A DNA stretch of 64,000 nt from Halothece sp. PCC 7418 (lineage in GTDB: Bacteria > Cyanobacteriota > Cyanobacteriia > Cyanobacteriales > Rubidibacteraceae), in NCBI RefSeq assembly GCF_000317635.1, contig NC_019779.1:930001-994000 (forward strand), written 5' to 3'. Shown in pieces: positions 54,098 through 62,951 of the stretch; the first letter of the stretch is position 1; every line of letters starts with the position of its first letter. The notes under the pieces were generated by a model. It made no database searches. It saw only the letters and a program-made list of their open reading frames with translations, and was not told the DNA's origin. The translations under genes and the position numbers were made by a program.

Positions 54098-55128
54098 AAG
54101 AGTTCCTGATCCTCAGTTTGCGAAATCGTGACTCCTTCCAAAGTCGTCTGAGTTATGTCGCCGTTAGCCTCTGCACTACCCATAATATCCGTGGTTGAAT
54201 TGGGGGAACCAGAGGGAGGTGCGATGTCGCTTCCCTCGGCTAACAGTTCCTCATCGAGTTCATCGACAGCATTTGCCTCATTACTTTCGCTAATAATGGT
54301 AACAGCCCCTCCCACTAGGGTATTAATGCCAGTGGGAAGCGTCAAACCCAGAATTTCTTCAACAAAGGTATCAAAAGGATTATCAACTTCATCAATACCA
54401 ATAACTGCATTACCTCCCGCTTCATAGGTAAAGCGATCTGCTTCATTAATATTAATGATTGTTCCATTGCTCAAGGTTAATTGGAGAGCATTAGCAGCGA
54501 CAAGGGAAGATTGAATCTCAAGCCCTTCTACCAATTGAATACTGCTGTTGCCTTGAGTATCAGTAATCGTAATTTCTTCTGTCCCGTCTAGCACTGATGG
54601 GGAAATAATGTAAGTGTCCTCCCCAGCACCACCACCCACTAATTTCGGGCTAGCAGACTGAACAAGAATAAAGTCACCCTCGCTCGTTTCATCATCATTG
54701 AACGTGATCTCAGTAGGCAAAGGCAGTTCAACTTCTTCTCCATTCGTCTCTTCAACGGTCGTGGTTTGATCAAAAGAACTATCTTGATCAAAAGCATCAT
54801 CTGTCCCATTGCGATTATCAGCTTCGGATTCACTCACACTGTTGACAGTATTATCTAAAGGGGTGATCTCCCCTGTATCAGAAGCACGTGAACTGTCGCT
54901 ATCAATCTCCAATTGACTGGGTAATCCTTGGTTATTTTCAGGAGGCGACTGCATACCATCTTCATCCGTACTCTCCCGTAAGACCACTGACGCTTCCGAT
55001 AATCCATCCTGAGAGATGTCGCTGTCGGTTGCTGTTGAGGCTTGCTCTAACAGTTCGTCAGATGATAAGCCTCCCATGGTTGAGATCGCATCAACGATTG
55101 GGGTCAGAGAATTAGGTGTAAATTCCAT
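54094..55128 (-). CDS. acidic protein with a C-terminal module shared with the next gene
   Basis: This 344-aa protein has no signal peptide. Residues 1-160 are acidic and low-complexity (many Asp, Glu, Ser and Thr). Residues about 165-290 form a module beginning LVGGGAGEDTYIIS and including GTEEITITDTQG, SSLVAANALQLTLSNG and a VEEILGLTLPTG segment, which also ends the 55299-56570 protein. GGAGEDTYI resembles one RTX/hemolysin calcium repeat, so type I secretion is plausible. A 65-aa tail follows the module. I recognise no named family. Confidence 0.72.
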   Translation of the reverse strand: MEFTPNSLTPIVDAISTMGGLSSDELLEQASTATDSDISQDGLSEASVVLRESTDEDGMQSPPENNQGLPSQLEIDSDSSRASDTGEITPLDNTVNSVSESEADNRNGTDDAFDQDSSFDQTTTVEETNGEEVELPLPTEITFNDDETSEGDFILVQSASPKLVGGGAGEDTYIISPSVLDGTEEITITDTQGNSSIQLVEGLEIQSSLVAANALQLTLSNGTIININEADRFTYEAGGNAVIGIDEVDNPFDTFVEEILGLTLPTGINTLVGGAVTIISESNEANAVDELDEELLAEGSDIAPPSGSPNSTTDIMGSAEANGDITQTTLEGVTISQTEDQELF

Positions 55129-55298
55129 TACTACTTACTCCTTGATTAGTTGGAGGAAAACTAGGTTGAGCCTGATCGTTCCAGGAAATCAAAGTCTCAA
55201 CACAGGCTGATCCTCACTGTAGCAAAATACTTAAGTAATAACTCTGAAGGCGATCACGATAATCTATAATACGTCTCAAGGAACAAAAAACTAACCAG

Positions 55299-56570
55299 TT
55301 AAATGATGGTTACAGAACCTCCTTCGAGAATTTCATCACCACTAGGCAAGTTAACGCCTAGGGTCTCTTGGACAAAGGTGCTAAAGTCATCATCTGGTTC
55401 ATTAATCCCAGCAACAGCATTTCCTCCTGGTTCATAGCTAAAATCATCAGCACTATTAACATTGATCACTGCACCATTGGTTAAGTTCAATTGCAGAGCA
55501 TTAGGGGCAACGAGAGAAGACTCAATCTCCAGTCCCTCTGTCAGTTGAATGCTATTACTGCCTTGAGTATCACTAATTGTAATCTCTTCCGTGCCATTGA
55601 TAATAGGGTCGGAGATTATGTAAGTGTCATTATTAGAACCACCGCCAATCAGATCAGGGCTTGTGGGTTGTAGCAAAAAAAACTTTTCGCTAGGAGAACT
55701 GTCATTATCATCATCAATGAGCTCCCATCCTATATCATCGAGGGCAGCAAAGTCTAATGCAGTGGGCATTTGACGAGTGCCAATGGTAATGCTGGGATCC
55801 ATCAACGTTTCTTGACCGTCCTCAGTTAAACCTTCTTCCCAATGGGCAAGATCGGCACTACCATTTAAGGGTGGGTTACCTGATTGATCGTATTCTCTAA
55901 CTGCTTCTGTACCCGTAAAACTAAAAGTTGTATTATCGATTAAGTGCTCAAAGGACTGATTCCCCGTTGCAAAGCCCAGTAGGTGGAAGAATTCGTGAGC
56001 AACAACGGAACGAAAATCTGATTGATCATTTCCCAGATTGGCGACATCCTCTCCAAAGTACCAATTGGTGTCATTATCAAAACTAATTGCCCCTCCCCAG
56101 GTGCTAAAATCTGTGGCAGTGTTGCTCTCTCCAGTATCACCGGTTTCCCCACGAGTGGAAACTGTGTTGACAAATTCAGGGGTTCCGGTGGCACTAAACC
56201 CGCCAAAACCGCCTTCTCCTAAACGATTTCCCAGTTGCTGCCCTCCAACAAAGATCCGAAGCGTGTCAGCAGGAATAGTTGCATTAGCGAGATTAACTAG
56301 GTTACCAGTGCTCGGATCGGGGAAGGTCATTTCCCAAGTATTGTTCCCTGTTGGCGTAATGGGGTCAAGATCATCGCCAAGGCGAGCAACAATGCTATTG
56401 AGTGTGTCTTCTAGGGCTTCTCTCTTGAGTGGTGTATCAAAAAAGTTGTTGCTATCCAAGCTATAGTCCACATCGATCTTGATGGTGTTGGCAGCATTGG
56501 TCGTTAATGTATCTTGAAAGATTTGATTGGGGGCGATCACTTTGTGATCTTGATTGTCTAACAGTTTCAT
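55299..56570 (-). CDS. secreted-type metalloprotease (HExxH) with shared C-terminal module
   Basis: I start at 56570 (MKLLDNQDHKVIAPNQ), preceded by GAGGAAACC; an upstream Met at 56603 adds 11 residues. The protease part has HEFFHLLGFATGN (H192, E193, H196 in this numbering, as in HExxHxxG metzincin-like enzymes; the canonical third His position is Thr) and a downstream LMDPSITIGTRQMPTALDFAALDDIGW that fits a Met-turn region. The last 120 residues match the module of the 54094 protein. No signal peptide is present, so type I export is plausible. Many Asn and Asp residues suggest calcium binding. Confidence 0.85.
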   Translation of the reverse strand: MKLLDNQDHKVIAPNQIFQDTLTTNAANTIKIDVDYSLDSNNFFDTPLKREALEDTLNSIVARLGDDLDPITPTGNNTWEMTFPDPSTGNLVNLANATIPADTLRIFVGGQQLGNRLGEGGFGGFSATGTPEFVNTVSTRGETGDTGESNTATDFSTWGGAISFDNDTNWYFGEDVANLGNDQSDFRSVVAHEFFHLLGFATGNQSFEHLIDNTTFSFTGTEAVREYDQSGNPPLNGSADLAHWEEGLTEDGQETLMDPSITIGTRQMPTALDFAALDDIGWELIDDDNDSSPSEKFFLLQPTSPDLIGGGSNNDTYIISDPIINGTEEITISDTQGSNSIQLTEGLEIESSLVAPNALQLNLTNGAVINVNSADDFSYEPGGNAVAGINEPDDDFSTFVQETLGVNLPSGDEILEGGSVTII

Positions 56571-57059
56571 GACTGGTTTCCTCGCCACTGAAATTCTGAA
56601 CACAAGACATAAATTAATCAGAGAGAATCATGCTTCCGACTTAGTATTGAACTTCAGCATTCCGAAGACCATTTTCTCCTGTGATTAAAAATACATCTAA
56701 ATTATAACAAAGATAACGAGTCTCATTGCTATTGAATTCAGCGAGGGGATAAAAAGGTGAGTCGTCTAAGCAGATGAAAACAGGACTTAATAGAGGATTT
56801 AGCTTGATCTAGGTGGCAACAGTTGCTCAGAAAGGATTCAAAACTTTTTACTTTAGAAATGTCGTGGCATCACTTAGAGTAATGTTTTTAATGCTACAAT
56901 TAGGGATTAAGTGATGGGGTGGATTTTCATCGGTCAAACACCCGAATGAATAGCACTATAGTCGTTCCCTCATGCCAAGGTTTCGGTGGAGGAACAAATC
57001 AATCATCCTCGCCTCGCTCACGTTAGGGTAAAAATAATGTTTACGACAACAAGCATGGT
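56571..57059. other. intergenic region upstream of the protease gene
   Basis: I find no gene or strong repeat. It is AT-rich, includes a short AAATTATAACAAAGATAACG stretch and no obvious terminator hairpin. It probably holds the protease promoter. Confidence 0.4.
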
Positions 57060-58331
57060 TTAAGTCAACTCAGAAGAACCGACCAAGGAAATATAAGGCG
57101 CGATCGCGAGATAGTTTTGGGCAACTGTTCGGATTTGTTCGCTACTGACTTCAGCAACACTTGCTTGGAAGAGATCGTCAAACTCCACCCCTTGATTTAA
57201 GGTTTCATACCAGCCAAATAACTGCGCTAACTGTCCGTTACTTTGTTTGGCGAGGGCGTATTGTCCAAGTAATTTATTCTTGCTGGCTTGTAACTCCTCG
57301 CTGGTCAATTCTACCTCACACAGTCGTTGCACTTCTTTCCGTAACCCATTTAAGGCAATCTCTACGTTTTCGGGGGCGGTTCCGATATAAGTGACAAAGT
57401 GAGACGTTTCTAACCGTGTTGGATAAAATGCGGAAACATCATAAGCAAGCCCTTGTTTTTCCCGTAGTTCCACAAAGAGACGAGAGGATAAGCCATTTCC
57501 GAGATAGGTATTAATTAATTTGAGAGTGGGATAGTGTTGATTCTGAATCGATGGTGTGAGATAGCCCAACATGATAATCGTTTGTTGGGTCTCTTGAGAA
57601 AGAGAGTTTTGAGAGGGGTTAGCATTCAGTTCAGGGAGAGAGGGCGTTAGTGGAGGCGTTGTCGGTTGTTTCCAATCTCGGAATACTTGCGAGACTTCTT
57701 TCACTGCTTGTTCGAGGGTAATACGACCCGCGAGACTAATCACTAATTGATCGGGGCGAAAATAAGATTGATGATACTGTTGGAGATCAGCACGGGTTAA
57801 GCCTGCAACTGTTTCTTCTGTTCCTAACACAGACACGCCATAAGGATGCTGCGGATACATTTGGGCGCGGAGTTGATTAAAAGCGAGGTTGAAAGGTTGC
57901 TCTTTTTGGGCGCGAATATTTTGCAGGGTGAGGGCTTGTTCCAGTTCAATTTCTGATTCAGGGAGACTCGGCGCACGGATAATCTCTCCTACCAATTGCA
58001 AAATTTCTGGGAAGTCTTGGGAAACTGTTTTTAGATTAATTGCAAAGTAGTCATTGGCACTTTCAGCATTTAAGCCCGCCCCAACCGATTCGATTTTTTC
58101 TGCGATTGCTGCTGCATTGAGTTCAGAAGTGCCTTTTGTCATCACTGTAGAGAGTAAATGAGAGACCCCCGCTTGCGAAAGGGCTTCAACTCGTGTTCCC
58201 GCATTTTTGAAAGAGAGTCGCCCAGCGATAATATCCGCAGTGGGGTTTTCAACAACAATGAGGGTAATTCCATTATCGAGGGTGGTGCGTTGTACAGTTT
58301 GACGGGTCGAATTAGGTTTTAAGGTTGGCAT
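57060..58331 (-). CDS. M16 family peptidase homologue lacking the zinc motif
   Basis: This 423-aa protein has the M16 fold: N-terminal TTLDNGITLIVVENPTADIIAGRLSFKNAGTRVE and the C-terminal R/Y pair region GLSSRLFVELREKQGLAYDVSAFYP. The catalytic HxxEH is replaced by HLLST (His58 kept, Glu and second His lost; SHLLSTVMTKGTS), so it should not cut peptides alone. Such members act as the non-catalytic partner of an active M16 subunit, which is not in this window. The murT gene ends directly at 58332 upstream on the same strand, so co-translation is likely. Confidence 0.9.
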   Translation of the reverse strand: MPTLKPNSTRQTVQRTTLDNGITLIVVENPTADIIAGRLSFKNAGTRVEALSQAGVSHLLSTVMTKGTSELNAAAIAEKIESVGAGLNAESANDYFAINLKTVSQDFPEILQLVGEIIRAPSLPESEIELEQALTLQNIRAQKEQPFNLAFNQLRAQMYPQHPYGVSVLGTEETVAGLTRADLQQYHQSYFRPDQLVISLAGRITLEQAVKEVSQVFRDWKQPTTPPLTPSLPELNANPSQNSLSQETQQTIIMLGYLTPSIQNQHYPTLKLINTYLGNGLSSRLFVELREKQGLAYDVSAFYPTRLETSHFVTYIGTAPENVEIALNGLRKEVQRLCEVELTSEELQASKNKLLGQYALAKQSNGQLAQLFGWYETLNQGVEFDDLFQASVAEVSSEQIRTVAQNYLAIAPYISLVGSSELT

Positions 58332-59672
58332 TTACTGAATCTTGCGTCCGGTTAACAGTTGTCGTACTTCTAACATAGCGGAGTAGGTGGGAAGAATGTG
58401 GAGGGTGTGTTGAGGCGGGGTGGCTTTTAAGGCGGTATCAACGGCTTGCTTGAGGTTTTCTTTAATGATGAGATTGAGGTTGGGATAGTTGAGGACTTTT
58501 TGACTGTATTGAATCCGTAGAGCCATATCATAAACGCGATCGCCGCTAATGACAATCGTTCCCCCTTGCGCTACTAATTTTTCAGTATCCACATCCCAAA
58601 TCCATGAGACATCTGTGCCATCAGGGGCGCGATCGTTTAAGACCAGTAAGACGGTTTCGGCTTGACCTTGAGCTTTGATTTCATTAACGGTTCTAATGGT
58701 TTCATTCATCCCCACAGGGTTTTTGGATAATAAAATACGGACGGGTGTGCCTTTGATATTCAACTCCTCTGCACGTCCAAACGCAGCACGGAAGGTTTCA
58801 ATTTTGTATTGGATCAGACTTTGAGAAATGTCTAAGGTTTGGGCGGTTAAGGCTGCAGCGAGGGTATTGTATTTGTTATAGACTCCCACTAAAATCTGTC
58901 CCCAGTCTTGACTGTTGATATCGAGTTTTACTTTAGTAAAATCGCAACTGGAACAGTGGTAATCTCCGAGATGAGACAGATAAACCCCTTGGTAATTTAA
59001 GGATGCACCACAAACGGGACAATAAATTGAATCAACGGCGTGGGGGATTTCTTCGAGATAGAGTTGCGGTTCATTCAGTCCGAAAAAGAGAACTGTTTGC
59101 GGGAGGCTTTGTCCGAGATGACAGAGGGTGGGATCATCGCCATTGAGAATCACGGTGGTTGATTGAGATAACCGCGCGATCGCGCTTTGCCATTTTTCGC
59201 TAATGGTATCCACTTCTCCATAGCGATCTAACTGATCTCGAAATAAGTTTAAGCCGAGAATAATTGTCGGGTCGCACTCTTTGAGTAACAGGGGAAAAAT
59301 GTTTTCATCTACCTCTAAAATGGCATAGTCGGTGTTTAATCGTCCCAGTAAGTTGGTATCAGCGAGGAGGGCGGTGATTAAACCATTAATTAAGTTTGCT
59401 CCTGTTGCATTATGGGTCACTTTTGCCCCATTGCCCTCTAAAATGCTTCGTAACAGGAGAGAAGTGGTTGTTTTGCCATTTGTCCCGACAATGAGAATCA
59501 TCCCTTCTCTGACTTGGCTACAGAGTAGGGGTAAGAGTCTAGGATGGAGACGGCGGGAAATTTCTCCAGGGAGAACACTTCCAGCGCCTAAACGTAATTT
59601 TTGAATCATAGCGGTCACAATTTTTGTAATCGCAACTGCTAAGCCTAAACGAGCGCGATCGAGCAGTTTCAT
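58332..59672 (-). CDS. murT: MurT-like Mur ligase
   Basis: MurT with GatD amidates the D-Glu of lipid II in Gram-positive bacteria; cyanobacterial homologues are known. The 446-aa protein has the Mur ligase ATP site ILIVGTNGKTTTSLLL and the MurT-type four-cysteine ribbon CPVCGASLNYQGVYLSHLGDYHCSSC. The C-terminal glutamate-ligase domain continues with VLLVLNDRAPDGTDVSWIWDVD. The GatD partner is not present here. The murT stop lies at 58332, directly before the M16 gene. Confidence 0.93.
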   Translation of the reverse strand: MKLLDRARLGLAVAITKIVTAMIQKLRLGAGSVLPGEISRRLHPRLLPLLCSQVREGMILIVGTNGKTTTSLLLRSILEGNGAKVTHNATGANLINGLITALLADTNLLGRLNTDYAILEVDENIFPLLLKECDPTIILGLNLFRDQLDRYGEVDTISEKWQSAIARLSQSTTVILNGDDPTLCHLGQSLPQTVLFFGLNEPQLYLEEIPHAVDSIYCPVCGASLNYQGVYLSHLGDYHCSSCDFTKVKLDINSQDWGQILVGVYNKYNTLAAALTAQTLDISQSLIQYKIETFRAAFGRAEELNIKGTPVRILLSKNPVGMNETIRTVNEIKAQGQAETVLLVLNDRAPDGTDVSWIWDVDTEKLVAQGGTIVISGDRVYDMALRIQYSQKVLNYPNLNLIIKENLKQAVDTALKATPPQHTLHILPTYSAMLEVRQLLTGRKIQ

Positions 59673-59702
59673 ATTGCTTGCAGAATCAAATGAGCAGTCG
59701 GT

Positions 59703-60269
59703 TTAAACCTGTGTCCCAAAATTATAGAGTGTATCTCCATCCTGAAATGATAGGGAGTTATTCGTGAGGGGAACAATCCAGTCTTCCTTCACTAACCGTT
59801 GTCCCAAGCGAATGGCATCAGCACGACTAATTTGCAATTCATATTCTAGCCAGTTAATTGCCTCTCGTGCCAAGAAACAGTCTCGAAATACCCGCAAGCC
59901 ACGACGCTTTGTTTTAGTGGGAAGACCTAAGCGCATTTTCCCGACTAACTGTTTAAGATCAATACTGGAAATAAAATCCGAGAAATATTCACTCTCATCA
60001 GAAGCTAAACGAGTCACTTCTGAGCTTTCATACCAAAGGGTGAGCCGATCTGCCTCTTCAACAATTAAGATATAAACTTGTTCTTCATACTCGGTAAAGC
60101 GTTGCCGACTATATTCAATGGCGCGGTTTTTCTGACTAATGGGGAAAATCTCTCCCCGCAAAAAAAGTTTACCGTAATAAGCAATCCCCGGAATGACCTC
60201 TTGTTCACCCTTTTGATTTTGATGAGCGACTTGACAATAACGAACTTGATCGGCACTAAGCAATAACAT
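59703..60269 (-). CDS. DEP-domain protein
   Basis: This 188-aa protein has an N-terminal part of unclear type (MLLLSADQVRYCQVAHQNQKGEQEVIPGIAYYGKLFLRGE, mixed strands) and a C-terminal DEP-like winged helix (RRGLRVFRDCFLAREAINWLEYELQISRADAIRLGQRLVKEDWIVPLTN...DTLYNF). DEP domains bind membranes or protein partners. It lies 30 bp upstream of murT on the same strand. Function unknown. Confidence 0.8.
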   Translation of the reverse strand: MLLLSADQVRYCQVAHQNQKGEQEVIPGIAYYGKLFLRGEIFPISQKNRAIEYSRQRFTEYEEQVYILIVEEADRLTLWYESSEVTRLASDESEYFSDFISSIDLKQLVGKMRLGLPTKTKRRGLRVFRDCFLAREAINWLEYELQISRADAIRLGQRLVKEDWIVPLTNNSLSFQDGDTLYNFGTQV

Positions 60270-60507
60270 TTTTCCACAGATAGAAACTCGTTAAGGGATT
60301 GGAAAAGCAGAGTAGTAGCATCGGCTCAACCCAGAAACTAAGTAATACTGAACTGATTATCTATTGTTATGGTGCAGGAATCAAGGGGGAAGCGAGGCAG
60401 CCATTAGATTAGCCTCACCCGTTTAGAGAGTCCTCCAACACAAACGCAAATGGTTGGTTGGAGATCATGACCACTCGCTCACCTCAACGTTTCAAACTCG
60501 ATGATCT

Positions 60508-62667
60508 TTATTCTTCACTTTCTACAGCAGCCCGCGCAGCAGCAGCTTCATCAGGATGGATGTTTAAGCGGGTGAGATTTAAACGTCCTTTGTTGTCAAT
60601 CTCTCGGACTTTGACAACCACTTCATCGCCGACAGCAACTTCGTCTTCCACTTTACCGACACGATATTCTGCGAGTTGAGAAATATGAATCATCCCCTCT
60701 TTCCCAGGCATTAATTCCACAAATGCACCAATGGGGATAATGCGGGTGACACGACCAAGACAGACATCGCCTTCACTGATTTTACGGGTGAGTCCTTTGA
60801 TTTGATTCAACGCCGCGATCGCGCTGTCGCGATCCGAAGCAGAAATGGTCATCGCACCACTGTCTTCAATATCGACTTTCGCCCCCGTTTGTTCGGTAAT
60901 ATTCTTGATGGTTTTCCCCCCAGGTCCAATGACTAAACCAATGAGGTCTGGATCAATTTTGTAATTAATCAGATGGGGTGCAAATGGCGATAACTCAGCT
61001 TTGGGCTTATCAATAGTCGCCATCATTTTCTCTAAGATATGGATTCGCGCTGGAAGGGCTTGTTCAACGGCTTGGCGGACAACATCCAGACTTAAACCGG
61101 TGATTTTCATATCCATTTGCAAGGCGGTAATCCCGCTATCGGTTCCCGCAACCTTAAAGTCCATATCCCCCAAGAAATCTTCAATCCCTTGGATATCCGT
61201 TAAGACTCGGACTTGATCTCCTTCTTTGATTAAGCCCATTGCAGCCCCACTAACAGGCTTACTAATGGGAACGCCAGCATCCATCAAAGCGAGGGTTGAA
61301 CCACAAACCGACCCCATAGAAGTTGAACCATTCGAGGATAATACCTCAGAGACTACCCGTAAGACATAGGGAAAATCTTCTTTTGAGGGGAGAACTGGTG
61401 TAATCGCCCGTTCTGCTAACGCCCCGTGACCGATTTCCCGTCGTCCTGGAGACCGCAGAGGCTTAGTTTCTCCGACGGAATAGGGCGGAAAATTGTAATG
61501 GTGGAGATAGCGTTTTTCTTCGTTGGGGTGTAGTTCATCCGCTAAATCTTGAGCATCGCCTGGTGTTCCTAACGTCGCCAAGGAAAGCACTTGGGTTAAA
61601 CCGCGACGGAATAAACCACTACCATGAACTCGTGGCGGGAGAATACTGACATCGCAACTGACTGGGCGCACTTCATCCAGTTTTCGTCCATCGACGCGCA
61701 CGCCATCTTCAATGATTTGACCTCGCATTAAGCTGCGGGTGACTTCCTTAAAGACCTTACTAATCGCTTTGGGATCTTCAGCCACCATGACTTGTAAGGG
61801 GTCATCTTCTGGTAACTGCGCGATCGCGCTTTCAATTTCATTTTCCTTAATCTCATCTAGCAGATCATCTCGTCCTTTTTTATCGAGATCAAATCGTTGC
61901 AACACCTTTTTAATCGGTTCCGTGGCTTTCGATTTAATAAAATCTTCCAATTTCGGATCGACTTTTGGGGGTTCTTCTGTGGCGATGGTAATCCCTTGGT
62001 CTTTCATTAACTGCTGTTGGGCCTCAATTAAATCCCGAACCGCTTCATAACCAAACTCAATCGCTTCAATGACATCCTGTTCAGGGAGTTGATTCGCCCC
62101 TGCTTCTACCATGACCACGCCTTCAGGTGTTCCTGCAACGACAAGATCTAAATCGCCATTATTAATCTCATCGTAAGTGGGGTTAATAATAAAGTCATCT
62201 CCGACTAAGCCAACCCGAACCGCAGCCATGGGGCCATAAAAGGGGATCTGGGCGCATATCACCGCGATCGAAGCTCCTGTTACCGCTAAGACATCAGGGG
62301 GAACTAACTCATCCATTGATAAGGTTGTCGCCACTACCTGAATATCATCTCGAATCCATTGGGGGAATAATGGACGTAACGGGCGGTCAATCAAACGGCT
62401 GGTTAACGTCACTTTTTCGGGTGGACGACCTTCTCGTCGTAAAAACCCTCCTGGAATGCGACCCGCAGCGTAGAGTCTTTCTTCGTAATCGACAATAAGC
62501 GGTAAGAAATCAACCCCTTCTCGTCCGCTACTGCGTGTCGCTGTGACTAATACAGATGTATCACCACATTCAATCAGGACTGATCCTCCTGCTTGTGGGG
62601 CAAACCGTCCAACTGTAAGCCGAATATCCCGACCATCAAAGGATATTGACTGTTGAAATTCCATCAT
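60508..62667 (-). CDS. pnp: polyribonucleotide nucleotidyltransferase (PNPase)
   Basis: PNPase is the 3'-5' phosphorolytic exoribonuclease of the degradosome. The 719-aa protein has two RNase PH domains ([34 protein letters not shown] and [19 protein letters not shown]), a KH domain ([21 protein letters not shown]) and a C-terminal S1 domain ([33 protein letters not shown]). The start is Met at 62667 or the adjacent Met at 62664. The gap 60270-60507 shows no gene. Confidence 0.96.
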   Translation of the reverse strand: MMEFQQSISFDGRDIRLTVGRFAPQAGGSVLIECGDTSVLVTATRSSGREGVDFLPLIVDYEERLYAAGRIPGGFLRREGRPPEKVTLTSRLIDRPLRPLFPQWIRDDIQVVATTLSMDELVPPDVLAVTGASIAVICAQIPFYGPMAAVRVGLVGDDFIINPTYDEINNGDLDLVVAGTPEGVVMVEAGANQLPEQDVIEAIEFGYEAVRDLIEAQQQLMKDQGITIATEEPPKVDPKLEDFIKSKATEPIKKVLQRFDLDKKGRDDLLDEIKENEIESAIAQLPEDDPLQVMVAEDPKAISKVFKEVTRSLMRGQIIEDGVRVDGRKLDEVRPVSCDVSILPPRVHGSGLFRRGLTQVLSLATLGTPGDAQDLADELHPNEEKRYLHHYNFPPYSVGETKPLRSPGRREIGHGALAERAITPVLPSKEDFPYVLRVVSEVLSSNGSTSMGSVCGSTLALMDAGVPISKPVSGAAMGLIKEGDQVRVLTDIQGIEDFLGDMDFKVAGTDSGITALQMDMKITGLSLDVVRQAVEQALPARIHILEKMMATIDKPKAELSPFAPHLINYKIDPDLIGLVIGPGGKTIKNITEQTGAKVDIEDSGAMTISASDRDSAIAALNQIKGLTRKISEGDVCLGRVTRIIPIGAFVELMPGKEGMIHISQLAEYRVGKVEDEVAVGDEVVVKVREIDNKGRLNLTRLNIHPDEAAAARAAVESEE

Positions 62668-62951
62668 TCTCGTCTCTTTTCCTTATTTGACTATAGCTAT
62701 GCTCTTTCTCTGTGGCAATGCTAGCACTAAAGAATTTGTTATTTGTTATTTGTTCTTAGTTCTTTGTTCTTAGTTTTTGGTGGTAATCATTTCGAGCAAC
62801 TAGTCGTAGGATGGGCAATGCCCACCCGATAAGATACTCTCCCTCATTTCGCGGTAAGGTAGAAAGACGAGTGAATATAGATGTCTTAAGGAAAGCGAGA
62901 TCTCCTTAGGGCATCTATGTCGTTGTCGGGATATTCGAGAAAAGAGCAATA
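62668..62951. repeat. intergenic repeats upstream of pnp
   Basis: It holds TTTGTTATTTGTTATTTG, GTTCTTAGTTCTTTGTTC-type runs (62742-62778) and the palindrome GTAGGATGGGCAATGCCCACCC (62806-62827). Both are dispersed in this window. A second hairpin, CTTAAGGAAAG...CTCCTTAGGG, lies near 62885-62915. Confidence 0.7.
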
